A stretch of 64,000 nt of DNA, from positions 254,296,067-254,360,066 of the forward strand of contig NC_085139.1 of NCBI RefSeq assembly GCF_024139115.2, written 5' to 3'. This stretch comes from Armigeres subalbatus (taxonomy: Eukaryota > Arthropoda > Insecta > Diptera > Culicidae). The notes under the pieces were generated by a model. It searched no databases. It was not told the DNA's origin and saw only the letters and a program-made list of their open reading frames with translations. Positions 21,086 through 31,790 of the stretch are shown in pieces (the first letter of the stretch is position 1; each line of letters starts with the position of its first letter). Made by a program: the position numbers and the translations under genes.

Positions 21086-23074
21086 AGATTTTTTGAAATC
21101 TATCACAACTAACATTAAAAAATGCGGTTATTAATTATTGTCATGAAATAGACATTGAGAATATTTTCCTGCTACAGAATTAATGACCACCATTTTTGTT
21201 TTTTTTTTGACAACCGGCTTTATTTTCAATCTTTCGTTTCATTTTACTTCAAAAATTATCCCAAATACGCCAAAAACACAATCTAATCAACCCAACAAAA
21301 CAGCAAACCCAATTCTCATCCTTCAACCCGGAAAGGATCAATCCCATTAGTATGCCACTTGCGAACAACTATTCCGCAAAAGGGTTTTTAAGCTTTGAGG
21401 TTAAGTCGTTTCATTTGAAAGAGTAATAAATGGAACCAACCGAACGAAAGAGCCACAACGATTGCGCTCGTTCTCTCGGTACAAGTTGCGTAATTATGGC
21501 AACCGTCCGGACCGGGGACCAGGCGGTCCCCGTTGGGATGGGTTTCAGTTTGTGTGTGTGTGTCTTTGTGTGGGTCCCATCCTTTCCCTCCTTCGGTAGA
21601 ATGAAATAATTCCCAATGCGAAAATTGCTTTACCCGGTAATGGGTACATGGAACATGGATTACGGATCACCGAACAGCTGTGGCTCGTGCACTCGGAAGT
21701 GTGTTTCTGATTACACCCATTTTCAAACTATCTGCCGAGATTTGTCTTTGATCCCGTTCCAAGAAAAACCGACGGAAAGCAATTCTCGTTACTGCTTCCT
21801 GGCATGAAATATGCAATTTTAATTAGATTCGAAAGCCCTTGAGTCGGAGAGCTCATTTGTCCCTTCGAGGAGCCCGGTTTCTTGTTTCTATCACATTGAC
21901 CTCATGAACAATTCATGTCGGCCAGGCAAAAAGGGTTGTACATTGGTGCCCTACCGGAAAAGAATTTAACCTTTTTCCGACGAAAAGTTAATGAATTTAG
22001 GATGAATTTGAAAAAAATATGAGCCGAAATCATTTCACGACCGTAACCCATGAAAATTATATACTTAGCTAAGATACAGGCGTGATAAGAAATTTATGTT
22101 CCAAATCAAAAGCAACTTAATTAACTGAAATCGCAGCAAAATAGAAAAAAAAATTGTGTTGTCCTTTGACTACACTAGACCATCATAGAATTGATTAATA
22201 TTAAATCAGTTTTATTAATTCTAAAGGATCTACAGCGATTGACAGATTTGTTAAATTATGTTGTTGCATCAAATCGACCCCATGGAAATAATTTTCACTT
22301 CAAAAGAGATCAAAAGCATCCCTTTACCGGATACGCCAATGCAATCAGTGGGTCACCAAACAAAGGCCATTTCCATTCACCTTCATCCGTTCAGATTGAA
22401 TAGAGAAATGAAACTCCTCGCCAAACAAAAACTCTCCCTCGCCCTCGGTCGTCTCCTTCGCTTTAAATTGATATTTTTTCAACGAACTCAAAGGCGGTCA
22501 TAAATGTAACGGCTTACTGGCACCTCTCCGCCCATTTCCATCTAAGTAATAGCTATTAGATAAGAAAAGATGCCGTTTCGCGGCCATGGCATGGGAAACA
22601 ATAACAAATTCTGCTCAGAAAAAAAACGCGACGGAAAGGCGGTTTTTTTTCTCTGAAGATAAAAATGAGAAATAGGTAATAGAGGAAGCGTTGATAAAAA
22701 TTTTCTGGATCCCTTTTTACGAGGAGGGACGTCACGCTTCGCCCATCCACAACGAATGGAAAAACAAGCGCTTGACTGACATCCGCAAATAAACTCCTTT
22801 GTCAATTCTCATAACGGGATTCGGGAAATATTTATGCGCATTTTCTTCCTTTCTTCGTCGTCGGTACGCATGAAATGAAATAGTCTGTAATTGAAATTCA
22901 GTGGCTGACTGACGAGCGGACGTGGCACCAAATTGTTCCGAATTGATAAAATTGTCTTTTCCATAAATCGCCTTACGGTAGGCAATCCAATGGAGAGCGT
23001 ATGCTTGCCATTTCGTAGCATAAACATTCGTCCTGATCGGTGGACTTATTCCACTCAAAAACAAATACCTACAT
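21086..23074. other. Unique DNA, no gene recognised
   Basis: Two kilobases of non-repetitive sequence with a short TG run near 21549-21564 and T and A homopolymers. Open frames reach 117 codons on the minus strand (22732-23085), but none shows a motif, signal peptide or membrane segment I can defend. It looks like intergenic or intronic DNA. Confidence 0.5.
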
Positions 23075-23746
23075 AGTATTTTCACTTTTTCAATTTTTTT
23101 GATGGGTCGCCCTCTTATTCGGCTCTATTTGATGCCCTGATGCTCTGGACAAAATTTCAGCCAAATCGGTCAACGTTTGGGTGGTGCTAAACTCGTTGGA
23201 AAAATGTATGTTGAAACATCCAAAAACAGTAATTTTTAGTTGGACGGCACAATTTACGATCAAGAACAAAGTTACTCATTCAGTTCTTGTAGAATTAAAT
23301 ACAGAATGTTATGCTGAAAACCGTGAGAAGATTAGAGTTTATTAGGCAAAGATATTAGCATTTTACTGGAGTGTTGTAGGGGTAAATTTATTTCTTTTCA
23401 AAGGTAAAAGAAACGAAATTTGCTCAAACCCCACTTCAGAGAAATGCTAATAACTTAGCCGGGCAAACTCTAATCTTCTCGCGGTTTTCTGCATAATATT
23501 CTGTATTAAATTCTTCAAGATCTGAATGAGTATCATAGTTCTTCATCGTAAGTTGTGCCGTCCAACTGAAATTAACTGTTTTTGGATGTTTCTGCAAACA
23601 TTTTTGCATATAAACTTCCAACGAGTTTAGCACTACCCGAACGTTGACCGATTTGGCTGATTTTTTTTCCAGAGCATCAGGGCATCAAATAGAACCGAAT
23701 AAGAGAGCGGCCCATCAAACAAATTGAAAAAAGTTTTTCCCATACT
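23075..23746. mobile_element. Foldback element with about 320-bp inverted arms
   Basis: The left arm (23075 to about 23395) and right arm (about 23405-23746) are reverse complements with scattered differences. Matching blocks include ATTTGATGCCCTGATGCTCT, CCAAATCGGTCAACGTT, AACATCCAAAAACAGT and GAAGATTAGAGTTT. The loop is nearly absent. No transposase is encoded; frames here (65 and 100 codons) are shadows of the arms. Ends and target duplication are not certain. Confidence 0.82.
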
Positions 23747-24249
23747 AATTTGAGCCACTCTACTACATACGCACCCTAGATACGCACATACACTAACAAA
23801 TTGGTTTGAAATAAAAACCGTGTTAGTGGTGTTAGTCGTCTCAATAAACCTAAGTCTGAAGTAACAGTTTTTGTAGGTAGGTTGTAGATTGAAACAAACC
23901 ATGAAATAGAAACGCCTGAGCAAACGCCTATCCAAAATTCAAGTTTATCTATTCGGTTAAAAGATTGCGACGAAATTTATTTTTTCCTATTTATTTTCTA
24001 TCTTTATTTTTATTTTAGTTTTCCACCCTGTTTACTTCTCAATTTTCATGACCTTTTCTTTCGTATTGAAATTTTATTCTTTTCCTATTGTTTTACTCAT
24101 TTAGTTTTTTCTTTTCATGCATACACTGCTTTTTCTTTATCCATTCTATTGCGCTCTTTTCTTTTAGACCATTACAATATTTCCTCATTTTCACCGTCCA
24201 ACATAGTCGGCCTTTCTTTTCATATCTCTTTTTGTTTCTTGATATTTCA
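23747..24249. other. AT-rich unique spacer
   Basis: T-rich DNA (TTATTTTTATTTT, TTTTCTTT runs) with no recognisable feature. It ends abruptly at the satellite that begins TCCGGAAGTTCCTCC at about 24253. Confidence 0.4.
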
Positions 24250-27200
24250 CCCTCCGGAAGTTCCTCCGAAAGTTCCTCCGGGAATTCCTCCGAAAGTTCC
24301 CTAAGGAAGTTCCTCCGGGAATTCCTCGGGAAGTTCCTCCGGGAATTCCTCCGGGAGTTCCTCCGGGAGTTCCTCCGGAAGTTCCTCCGGGAGTTCCTCC
24401 GGAAGTTCCTCCGGGAGTTCCTCCGGAAGTTCCTCCTGAGTTCCTCCGGAAGTTCCTCCGGGAGTTCCTCCAAGTTCCTCCGGGAGTTCCTCCGAAGTTC
24501 CTCCGGAGGTCCTCCGGGAGTTCCTCCGGGAGTTCCTCCGGAAGTTCCTCCGGGAGTTCCTCCGGAAGTTCCTCCGGGAGTTCCTCCGGAAGTTCCTCCT
24601 GGAGTTCCTCCGAAGTTCCTCCTGAGTTCCTCCGGAAGTTCCTCCGAGTTCCTCCGGAAGTTCCTCCGGGCGTTCCTCCGGAAGTTCCTCCGGGAGTTCC
24701 TCCGGAAGTTCCTCCGGGAGTTCCTCCGGAAGTTCCTCCGGGAGTTCCTCCGGAAGTTCCTCCGGGAGTTCCTCCGGAAGTTCCTCCGGGAGTTCCTCCG
24801 GAAGTTCCTCCGGGAGTTCCTCCGGAAGTTCCTCTGGAGTTCCTCCGAAGTTCCTCCGGGAGTTCCTCCGGAAGTTCCTCCGAGTTCCTCCGGAAGTTCC
24901 TCCGGGAGTTCCTCCGGAAGTTCCTCCGGGAGTTCCTCCGGAAGTTCCTCCGGGAGTTCCTCCGAAGTTCCTCCTGGAGTTCCTCCGGAAGTTCCTCCGG
25001 GAGTTCCTCCGGAAGTTCCTCCGGGAGTTCCTCCGAAGTTCCTCCGAGAATTCCTCCGGAAGTTCCTCCGAGTTCCTCCGAAGTTCCTCCGGAAGTTCCT
25101 CCGGAGTTCCTCCGGAAGTTCCTCCTGGCGTTCCTGCGGAAGTTCCTCCGGGAGTTCCTCCGGAAGTTCCTCCGGGAGTTCCTCCGGAAGTTCCTCCTGG
25201 GAGTTCCTCCGGAAGTTCCTCCTGGAGTTCCTCCGGAAGTTCCTCCTGGAGTTCCTCCGGAAGTTCCTCCGAGTTCCTCGGGAAGCTGCTCCGGGAGTTC
25301 CTCCTGAAGTTCCACAAGGAGTTCCTCCTGATGTTCCTCCTGAAGTTCCTCCGGAAATTTCTCCGGGGGTTCCTCCGGAAGTTCCTCCGGGAGTTCCTCC
25401 GAAGTTCCTCCGAGTTCCTCCGGAAGTTCCTCCGGGAGTTCCTCCGGAAGTTCCTCCGGGAGTTCCTCCGGAAGTTCCTCCGGGAGTTCCTCCGGAAGTT
25501 CCTCCTGGAGTTCCTCCGGAAGTTCCTCCGGGAGTTCTCCTCCGGAAGTTCCTCCGAGTTCCTCCGGAAGTTCCTCCGGGAGTTCCTCCGGAGTTCCTCC
25601 TGGAGTTCCTCCGAAAGTTCTTCCGGAAGTTGCTCCAGGAGTTCCTCCGGAAGTTCCTCCGGGAGTTCCTCTCCGGAAGTTCCTCCGGAAGTTCCTCCGG
25701 AGTTCCTCCGAGTTCCTCCGGAAGTTCCTCCGGAGTTCCTCCGGAAGTTCCTCCTGGAGTTCCTCCGGAAGTTCCTCCGAAGTTCCTCCGAAGTTCCTCC
25801 GGAAGTTCCTCCGGAGTTCCTCCTGGAAGTTCCTCCGGGAGTTCCTCCGGAAGTTCCTCCCGGAGTTCCTCCGGAAGTTCCTCTCGGAGTTCCTCCGGAA
25901 GTTCCTCTCGGAGTTCCTCCGGAAGTTCCTCTCGGAGTTCCTCCGGAAGTTCCTCCGGAAGTTCCTCTCGGAGTTCCTCCGGAAATTCCTCCCGGAGTTC
26001 CTCCGGAAGTTCCTCCCGGAGTTCCTCCGGAAGTTCCTCCCGGAGTTCCTCCGGAAGTTCCTCCCGGAGTTCCTCCGGAAGTTCCTCCGGAAGTTCCTCC
26101 CGGAGTTCCTCCGGAAGTTCCTCCCGGAGTTCCTCCGGAAGTTCCTCCCGGAGTTCCTCCGGAAGTTCCTCCCGGAGTTCCTCCGGAAGTTCCTCCCGGA
26201 GTTCCTCCGGAAGTTCCTCCCGGAGTTCCTCCGGAAGTTCCTCCCGGAGTTCCTCCGGAAGTTCCTCCCGGAGTTCCTCCGAAGTTCCTCCGGGAGTTCC
26301 TCCGAAGTTCCTCCGGGAGTTCCTCCGGAAGTTCCTCCGGAGTTCCTCCGGAAGTTCCTCCGGGAGTTCCTCCGGAAGTTCCTCCGGGAGTTCCTCTCCG
26401 AAAGTTCCTCCGGGAGTTCCTCCGGAAGTTCCTCCGGGAGTTCCTCCGGAAGTTCCTCCGGGAGTTCCTCCGGAAGTTCCTCCGGGAGTTCCTCCGGAAG
26501 TTCCTCCGGGAGTTCCTCCGGAAGTTCCTCCGGGAGTTCCTCCGGAAGTTCCTCCTGAGTTCCTCCGAAGTTCCGCCTGGAGTTCCTCCGGAAGTTCCTC
26601 CGGGAGTTCCTCCGGAAGTTCCTCCGGGAGTTCCTCCGGAAGTTCCTCCGGGAGTTCCTCCGGAAGTTCCTCCGGAAGTTCCTCCGGGAGTTCCTCCGGA
26701 AGTTCCTCCGGAAGTTCCTCCGGGAGTTCCTCCGGAAGTTCCTCCGGGAGTTCCTCCGGAAGTTCCTCCGGGAGTTCCTCCGGAAGTTCCTCCGGGAGTT
26801 CCTCCGGAAGTTCCTCCGGAGTTCCTCCGGAAGTTCCCCTGGAGTTCCTCCGGAAGTTCCTCCGGAAGTTCCTCCGAAGTTCCTCCGGAGTTCCTCCGGA
26901 AGTTCCTCCGGAAGTTCCTCCGGGAGTTCCTCCGAAGTTCCTCCGAAGTTCCTCCTGGAGTTCCTCCGGAAGTTCCTCCGGGAGTTCCTCCGGAAGTTCC
27001 TCCGGGAGTTCCTCCGGAAGTTCCTCCGGGAGTTCCTCCGAAGTTCCTCGAGTTCCGGAAGTTCCTCGGAAGTTCCTCCGGACGTTCCTCCGGACGTTCC
27101 TCCGGAAGTTCCTCCGGACGTTCCTCCGGAAGTTCCTCCGGACGTTCCTCCGGAAGTTCCTCCGGACGTTCCTCCGGGAGTTCCTCCGGACGTTCCTCCG

Positions 27201-28617
27201 GGAGTTCCTCCGGAAGTTCCTCCGGAAGTTCCTCCGGGAGTTCCTCCGGAAGTTCCTCCGGGAGTTCCTCCGGAAGTTCCTCCGGTAGTTCCTCCGGAAG
27301 TTCCTCCGGGAGTTCCTCCGGAAGTTCCTCCGGGAGTTCCTCCGGAAGTTCCTCCGGGAGTTCCTCCGGAAGTTCCTCCGGGAGTTCCTCCGGAAGTTCC
27401 TCCGGGAGTTCCTCCGGAAGTTCCTCCGGGAGTTCCTCCGGAAGTTCCTCCGGGAGTTCCTCCGGAAGTTCCTCCGGGAGTTCCTCCGGAAGTTCCTCTG
27501 GAAGTTCCTCCGGAAGTTCCTCCGGGAGTTCCTCCGGAAGTTCCTCCTGGAGTTCCTCCGAAGTTCCTCTGGAGTTCCTCCGAAGTTCCTCCGGGAGTTC
27601 CTCCGGAAGTTCCTCCTGGAGTTCCTCCGGAAGTTCCTCCGAGTTCCTCCGGAAGTTCCTCCTGGAGTTCCTCCGAAGTTCCTCCGGGAGTTCCTCCGGA
27701 AGTTCCTCCGGGAGTTCCTCCGGAAGTTCCTCCGGAGTTCCTCCGAAGTTCCTCCGGGAGTTCCTCCGGAAGTTCCTCCGGGAGTTCCTCCGGAAGTTCC
27801 TCCGGGAATTCCTCGAAAGTTCCTCCTGGAATTCCTCCGAAGTTCCTCCGGGAATTCCTCCGAAGTTCCTCCGGGAATTCCTCCGGAAGTTCCTCCGGGA
27901 ATTCCTCCGGAAGTTCCTCCGGAAATTCCTCCGAAGTTCCTCCGAATTCCTCCGGAAGTTCCTCCGGGAATTCCTCCGAAGTTTCTCAGGAATTCCTCCG
28001 AAATTTCTCCGAATTCCTCCGAAGTTCCTCCGAATTCCTCCGAAATTCCTCCGAATTCCTCCGGAAGTTCCTCCAAATTCCTCCGAAGTTCCTCCGGGAA
28101 TTCCTCCGGAAGTTCCTCCGGGAATTCCTCCGAAGTTCCTCCGGAATTCCTCCGAAGTTCCTCCGAATTCCTCCGAAGTTCCTCCGAATTCCTCCGAAGT
28201 TCCTCCGGGAATTCCTCCGGAAGTTCCTCCGGGAATTCCTCCGAAGTTCCTCCGGGAATTCCTCCGGAAGTTCCTCCGGGAATTCCTCCGGAAGTTCCTC
28301 CGAAGTTCCTCCGAATTCCTCCGGAAGTTCCTCAGGAATTCCTCCGGAAGTTCCTCCGGGAATTCCTCCGAAGTTCCTCAGGAATTCCTCCGGAAGTTCC
28401 TCCGGGAATTCCTCCGAAGTTCCTCCAGGAATTCCTCCGGAAGTTCCTCCGGGAATTCCTCCGAAGTTCCTCCGGGAATTCCTCCGGAAGTTCCTCCGAA
28501 TTCCTCCGGAAGTTCCTCCGGGAATTCCTCCGGAAGTTCCTCCGGAATTCCTCCGAAGTTCCTCTCCGAATTCCTCCGGAAGTTCCTCCAGGAATTCCTC
28601 CGGAAGTTCTTCCGGGT
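24250..28617 (+). repeat. 12/24-bp satellite array, 4.4 kb
   Basis: Alternating 12-mers GGAAGTTCCTCC and GGGAGTTCCTCC make a 24-bp unit. Many 11-mers (CGAAGTTCCTC) shift phase. Variant blocks: CCCGGAG form at about 25855-26280, GGACGTTCC alternating form at about 27070-27200, and a GGGAATTCC form from 27800 to the end that equals the unit of the 16-18.8-kb array. Stop-free frames of up to 1327 codons arise on both strands and are not supported as genes. Confidence 0.97.
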
Positions 28618-29190
28618 TCTTGAAGTAGTATCTTTCACTCAAATTTTGAGTTGTCCCGTTTTTAATGAAAATGAGTCGGATTCGACTCAATTTTGAGTAG
28701 TTCATTTTTAGCGTGTTGAAAAGCCAAGTTGGTTGCGACGAGACGGACGCAATGAGAAAACAGAACTGTGCAATAAAATCCTATTCGACTAAATGCTGAT
28801 GTCATATTAGAAATTTAGAGACAGTACTCGTCGATAGAAAATCCTTCCGCACGCGATGGCATATGAGCAAATCAAAACACCTTCCTTTTGCCAGTGGAGA
28901 TATATCAGCTTCCACACTGATATTCTTCCCTACCTCCCTCCCTCCCCTTCATACGGGAGCTTGGCAGAAGGAAGGTCGTGCGATATGTGCCCCTCCGCTC
29001 GCTTTCAAATCGACTTCTATAAAAACATTCTTCATGCCTGCCGTATCCTAACGGAGCTATCAATTCTATACTTTCGCCTCTAATGCTATCATGAACATGT
29101 ACGTCCAAGTTTGGAAGATGATATTAGCATTTCCATATCATTGTAAACCATTGGAACTGTTTGGAAGTGGATAGCTGGTTCTCCGGACGC
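28618..29190. other. Unique spacer with small palindromes
   Basis: Close to the array end, ACTCAAATTTTGAGT (about 28637-28651) and ACTCAATTTTGAGT (about 28686-28699) are short palindromes. The remainder holds no repeat or domain. Frames of 62-75 codons near 28856-29108 show nothing recognisable. Similarity to the retroelement begins at about 29190. Confidence 0.4.
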
Positions 29191-29197
29191 AGACGAT

Positions 29198-30434
29198 TTG
29201 AAAATAATAAATTATACTATGAATAATTTGATTAACCAAAACAATCGACAAGTTTTTGTCAATAACGCCATGGATATGAGATTACAACAAATTAGTAAAA
29301 CAACAAACGACCTCCTCAATCTGGATTTTCAAGCAAAACAACAACACGAAATGGATATCAATATTTTAGCTACTATACTTAATATGGATACAGTTCAACA
29401 TCAATTAGAAATTTTGGAAGATGCAATTCTACTCGCAAAGCATGGTATTCCCAGCAGCAGAATCCTATCAATGACAGATTATGTAAAGATGAAACCATTC
29501 CTAGATCAACAGCATGTCTATGCTACAACATTTGAAGGTCTTTTATCAAAATCATCTACTCAAGTAACAATGAACGATACACATATAATGTACATAATAA
29601 AAATACCTCAATTATCATCGGAATTATATGAATACGAATTCATTGACTCTTTAATACAAAATGAAAAAGAGTACATCTAAACTCGAATTATATCCTTTCT
29701 AATACAGCTGCCATATATGAAGTCGATAATGAATGCATAAAGGACGACACTTTCTTCATTTGTGACACCAAGATGCTAAAAACTCCAAACTTATGCATCA
29801 GCAATGTAATCAGGCAACAAAACGCCAACGGCACGATTGAAAAAAAGACGCAACAGGAATCATCAAACGAATAGATGAAGCAACAATTTTACTCAACAAT
29901 GTAAACATAAGTTTTAAATCAAATTGCAGCAATAATACACAAAATTTGAAAGGATCTTTTCTAATCCAATTCGAGGTCTGTAAACTATACTTGGACAACA
30001 ACATATTCACAAATTTCATAATCAAACTTGATAGTAAAAGCTTCAGGCCAACCACAGGATTATCAGTAATGGAAGATTACGTTATCGATATTCCATCCCC
30101 AGAATATTTGGCAAATCTTACACTTAATCACAGAGGTATTTTGGAAAACGTGTATCTGCAAAACAAATCATTACAATGGCATTTTCATTTTCTTCAAACC
30201 ATCAGTGCTTCAATTATACTTCTCATAGTAATAACAGTAACTGTATTCATTATCAAGAAATTTTCATCAAGGAAAATAAACATTGAAATAAAGGCCCCTG
30301 AACAACCTGAAGCAACAGCACCTAAACTACCAGAAATTCAAGCATCACCATTCCCAGATGTTTCATCAGAACGATTCATCGAAATTCAACAATTTCTCAA
30401 CATGCCAACACAGGAACGTTCCATTAAACTTTGA
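29198..30434 (+). pseudogene. Errantivirus-type env remnant (5'-truncated LTR retroelement)
   Basis: Two open segments (29198-29680 and 29946-30434) are joined by a region with stops and frame changes in which Cys-bearing coding traces remain (near 29720-29800). The first segment has AILLAKHGIPSSRI and HIMYIIKIPQL, as in the fusion-protein-like Env of insect Ty3/gypsy errantiviruses. The second has a membrane-proximal part, one hydrophobic membrane segment (SIILLIVITVTVFII), a basic stop-transfer KKFSSRK and a Pro-rich cytoplasmic tail. A purine-rich tract and LTR follow directly. No signal peptide, furin-like site, gag or pol is present. It is an inactive relic: 5'-truncated, with at least two frame breaks. 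Confidence 0.75.
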
Positions 30435-30450
30435 GGACAAAGTATTTTTA

Positions 30451-30460
30451 AGAAGGGAGG
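30451..30460 (+). promoter_or_regulatory. Polypurine tract
   Basis: AGAAGGGAGG directly precedes the LTR start AGTTACC. This is the usual plus-strand priming site of LTR retroelements and fixes the LTR's left border. Confidence 0.75.
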
Positions 30461-30794
30461 AGTTACCACCAATCTAAAACACAGTTACCGCCAATTCAAA
30501 ACAACTGCAAAACCAAAACACGCCGACCCGATACACGATCCAGTCAACGATATCACCGAGCCACACGGAGACCAAACATCAACAATCGATAATTATCATT
30601 ATCGAATCAAAACATACAACATACATTTCACCATCTATAAATATCAGCAGCCATCGGAATGTACACGTTTAGTTTGCAATTAGCTTAGGACTTAGATAGT
30701 TAGTTTAGGATTAGCTTAGGATTAGGACAGTAGGATTAATAAGTGGATAAAGTTATTTTTCAAAAATAGATTTAGGATAGTAATTCGTTTAACT
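30461..30794 (+). mobile_element. 3' LTR of the env-bearing element
   Basis: Begins AGTTAC after the polypurine tract and ends near TTTAACT, giving imperfect short inverted ends (AGTTA/TAACT with one change), like errantivirus LTRs. It contains TATAAATA at 30637-30644 and a downstream region with repeated TTAGGA motifs. No 5' LTR is in the window. The right border is inferred from the terminal motif only. Confidence 0.65.
30637..30644 (+). promoter_or_regulatory. Putative LTR TATA box
   Basis: TATAAATA lies inside the LTR, about 177 bases from its left end, in a position suitable for LTR transcription. No functional evidence. Confidence 0.5.
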
Positions 30795-31070
30795 CCCATC
30801 TGGTCGAAAATGTTATTTAGTCGAAATAGACATACGGCCAAAAATGTAGTTTGGCTGAACTGGTCATTTGCCCAGAATGGTCGTTTAGTAGAAAGGCCAC
30901 TTGGCCGAAAATGTCATTCTGTCAAACGGGTGGACATTTTTGACCATATTACCCGTTCAAAAAATTGCCCTGTCTGTCAAACAAACATTCCGACAAAACG
31001 AAATTTTCGGCCCGTTCGAGTTAACGGGTATTTCGGGCAAATTTTCTTGCAAATCCAAATTATCTAGTGG
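30795..31070. repeat. GGCCGAAAATG-type dispersed repeat, copy 2
   Basis: Irregular units such as TTTGGCTGAACTGGTCATTT and TTGGCCGAAAATGTCATT are related to 20745-21085. The 85-codon frame here is a translation of the repeat. Confidence 0.75.
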
Positions 31071-31089
31071 TTGCTGTTAGAGATTCGTT

Positions 31090-31790
31090 CGAAAACACCT
31101 TAATTGGAATAAATCGGTTCTTCTCAGAATCACCATTCAATACAAGGGAAGGTTAAACCGAGACGAGATTTGTTCGCATATTATTCGCTTGAAGACGGAC
31201 GGCAGAAAATTGTTGTCCGTAGCAGCATCACAAGCGCGCGTCGGAGGGAGATGCTGCAAACAAATATTCGCATGGATGACAAAAGTATCAGTGTTGTGAA
31301 ATCTAATCTCAAGATTCTGATTTGGTTTTGCTGTTCTTAGACTGGTAAGGCGGAAAATAATTCAATTCTTTCCAGAACCACAACTTTATAGAAAAGAAGG
31401 ATGATCCGAAATAAATTTTCTCTAAAGTGATTACAAGAAAGCTGTTTTTTCACACGCGAGCTATTCCTTTCGCCACATTCGGACTATCGGTTGCTTGTGT
31501 CGCTACGATGGCGTCTGTAGCGGTCATTGCAGCAGCGCGGTGAAGTACATTTTTGCATGCGAATAATTTGTGTAGTCTCTCGCCCTGAAGCGCGCTCGTG
31601 GTTTTGCTACCGACGGAAAGTTTCCGCCGTCACCAAGCGATTATGATTGGCACTTTGGAGAAAATTTGTCTCGGTTCAACATTCTCTTCTGTAAAATTGT
31701 GCCTTATTAGTCTAGGAACAGCAAAACCAAATCAGAATTTTGAGCTCAAATTTCACATTACTGATACTGATGTCATCCATGCCAATATTT
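31090..31790. mobile_element. Complex inverted/direct repeat element
   Basis: A segment near 31294-31440 containing ATTCTGATTTGGTTTTGCTG returns as its reverse complement near 31640-31756. In addition 31130-31195 and 31355-31420 look like diverged direct copies. The structure resembles a decayed foldback or MITE cluster. Boundaries and target duplication are unresolved. Confidence 0.55.

Noticed and set aside
22542..23085. Minus-strand frames of 64-117 codons in unique DNA
   Set aside because: They overlap in different phases, lack motifs and run through homopolymer stretches typical of non-coding DNA.
24093..28696. Open frames of up to 1327 codons on both strands ([28 protein letters not shown] repeats)
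   Set aside because: The 12/24-bp unit contains no stop trinucleotide on either strand and its period is a multiple of three. Long frames therefore appear in several phases at once. Phase slips at 11-mers change the peptide without regard to coding.
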